Source: VRUE01 sp035701465 (GTDB lineage: Bacteria; Actinomycetota; Thermoleophilia; Solirubrobacterales; 70-9). Taken from it: DNA of 5,952 bases. Positions 5,141 to 5,952 of the stretch are shown piece after piece (within the stretch, counting starts at the first letter, position 1; each line of letters begins with the position of its first letter). Made by a program: the position numbers and the translations under genes. The notes below the pieces were generated by a model. The model saw nothing but the letters and a program-made list of their open reading frames with translations. It was not told where the DNA came from and made no database searches. Location: positions 1 to 5,952 of the forward strand of contig DASSMU010000229.1 of NCBI GenBank assembly GCA_035701465.1, read 5' to 3'.

Positions 5141-5901
5141 CCGATCAGCGAGTCGAGCGACTCGGGCGGCCCGAGTGCATGGCCCTGGGCCTCGTCGATG
5201 CCGAGGTCCTCGAGAAGCTCAAGCGCGGAGAGGGTCTCGACGCCCTGGGCGATCACGCGCTGGCCGGCGCGATGGGCCTTGAGTACCGCGCCGCTCACCT
5301 CGCGGCGCTTACCCCGGTCAGCGGCCAGGCCGTCGATGAACGGCGAGCCGAGCTTCACGTAGCCGATGGGCAGACGGCGGAGCAGAAACGAGTCCGGGCC
5401 ACCCTCCACGAACCCGTCGAGGGCGATCTGACAGCCGAGCACCGTTGCGGCGTTGACGAATGCGCCGGCGGCATCGAGCCCTTCCGTCATCTGACTCTCA
5501 CTCAGCTCGAGGACGATGTCGGCGGGATCCGCGCCGCTCTCCTCGAGGCGGTCGCGGATCAGGGCGATCATCGCCGAATCCGTGGACCTCACGCTGAGGT
5601 TGAGGTCCACCGGCGTACCCGTCGCCGCGACCTCGATTGCCCGGGCGACCACCCAGCGATCGATCTCCCTGATCGATCCGAACTCCTCCGCGGCCATGAC
5701 GAACTCGCCGGCGGGGATCAGCCGGCGGCGGTCCACCATCCGGAGAAAGAGCTCGTGGCGCATCGTCGCGCCGGTGGCGACGTCGACGATGCGCTGGCCG
5801 TGCAGGACGAAGAGGTCCCTCTCCAAGGCCTCCTCGATCCTGCGCGACCAATCCAGCGGGCGCAGCAACCCCCCTGGCTCGGATTCCTCTCCAGAGGTCA
5901 T
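5128..5901 (-). CDS. EAL-domain protein, catalytically degenerate
   Basis: 257 residues from the ATG at 5901, covering one EAL domain, the family that hydrolyses cyclic di-GMP. Metal-site residues that can be seen are E50 (in RHELFLRM, the EAL position), N101 (LNLS), E132 (LELSES), D162, K183 and Q239. Three conserved positions are altered: DDFG is D-G-F-V (second Asp is G163), KxD is KLG (G185), and AEGVE is AQGVE (Q219). K183 to Q219 is the normal 36-residue distance, so Q219 replaces the conserved catalytic Glu. Activity is therefore doubtful, and a binding or protein-interaction role is more likely. The frame stays open from the ATG to the right window edge without a stop, and the residues before the domain look like a linker (RPLDWSRRIEEAL). 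The true start may lie outside, with sensor or GGDEF domains upstream. No membrane segment is visible. Confidence 0.9.
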   Translation of the reverse strand: MTSGEESEPGGLLRPLDWSRRIEEALERDLFVLHGQRIVDVATGATMRHELFLRMVDRRRLIPAGEFVMAAEEFGSIREIDRWVVARAIEVAATGTPVDLNLSVRSTDSAMIALIRDRLEESGADPADIVLELSESQMTEGLDAAGAFVNAATVLGCQIALDGFVEGGPDSFLLRRLPIGYVKLGSPFIDGLAADRGKRREVSGAVLKAHRAGQRVIAQGVETLSALELLEDLGIDEAQGHALGPPESLDSLIGASA

Positions 5902-5952
5902 GACCCGCTCAAGGATTCCCCCACGGTGGGGTGCCGCGCAACGTGACGAAGT

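Noticed and set aside
5179..5946. Plus-strand 255-codon ORF opposite the EAL gene
   Set aside because: Low-complexity His/Arg/Asp-rich product with no recognisable motif; a shadow of the EAL frame.
1..5952. CRISPR array, tRNA or rRNA genes
   Set aside because: No regularly spaced short repeats, cloverleaf or conserved rRNA segments were seen on either strand.

Overview
The window looks like part of a high-GC bacterial chromosome. The Fic, methyltransferase and EAL genes are rich in Ala, Arg, Gly and Glu and use G/C-ending codons, and their style resembles Actinobacteria, perhaps Thermoleophilia. That placement is inferred from gene style, not from a marker gene. The left half (about 1-2900) is visibly less GC-rich in places and holds small defence or toxin-antitoxin type genes plus a repeat. 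It reads as an accessory patch beside more ordinary chromosomal genes.

Layout from left to right: (i) 1-611, minus strand, the 5' part of an unrecognised gene that runs off the left edge; its product has a helical N-terminal part and a helical C-terminal part joined by a proline-rich linker. (ii) 678-1654, plus strand, a two-gene toxin-antitoxin operon (HTH-DUF433 antitoxin, then DUF5615 PIN-like toxin) with a 4-nt stop/start overlap. (iii) 1657-1831 and 2745-2914, two diverged copies of a repeat of about 170 bp in the same orientation. (iv) Between the copies, a small module: a short gene whose 5' end looks frameshifted (1888-2180), an overlapping 113-codon gene of unknown function (2168-2509), and a convergent minus-strand antitoxin-like gene with no visible toxin (2487-2726). 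(v) 2933-4111, minus strand, a complete class II Fic AMP-transferase with a C-terminal winged helix. (vi) 4264-5124, plus strand, a class I SAM-dependent methyltransferase. (vii) 5128-5901, minus strand, an EAL-domain protein with several catalytic residues replaced; its frame is still open at the right edge.

Regulation that can be read from the sequence: a 7-bp inverted repeat spans the start of the DUF433 antitoxin gene. A 9-bp inverted repeat sits in the divergent fic/methyltransferase control region. A 13-bp stem with a 3-nt loop is shared by the convergent methyltransferase and EAL genes and contains both of their stop codons.

How the genes relate: the antitoxin and toxin are the only clear functional pair. 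Fic and the methyltransferase share a promoter region, and the methyltransferase and EAL genes share a terminator, but nothing ties these three into one pathway. The most unusual features are the repeat-flanked module, the probable single-base frameshift inside it, and the degenerate EAL domain.
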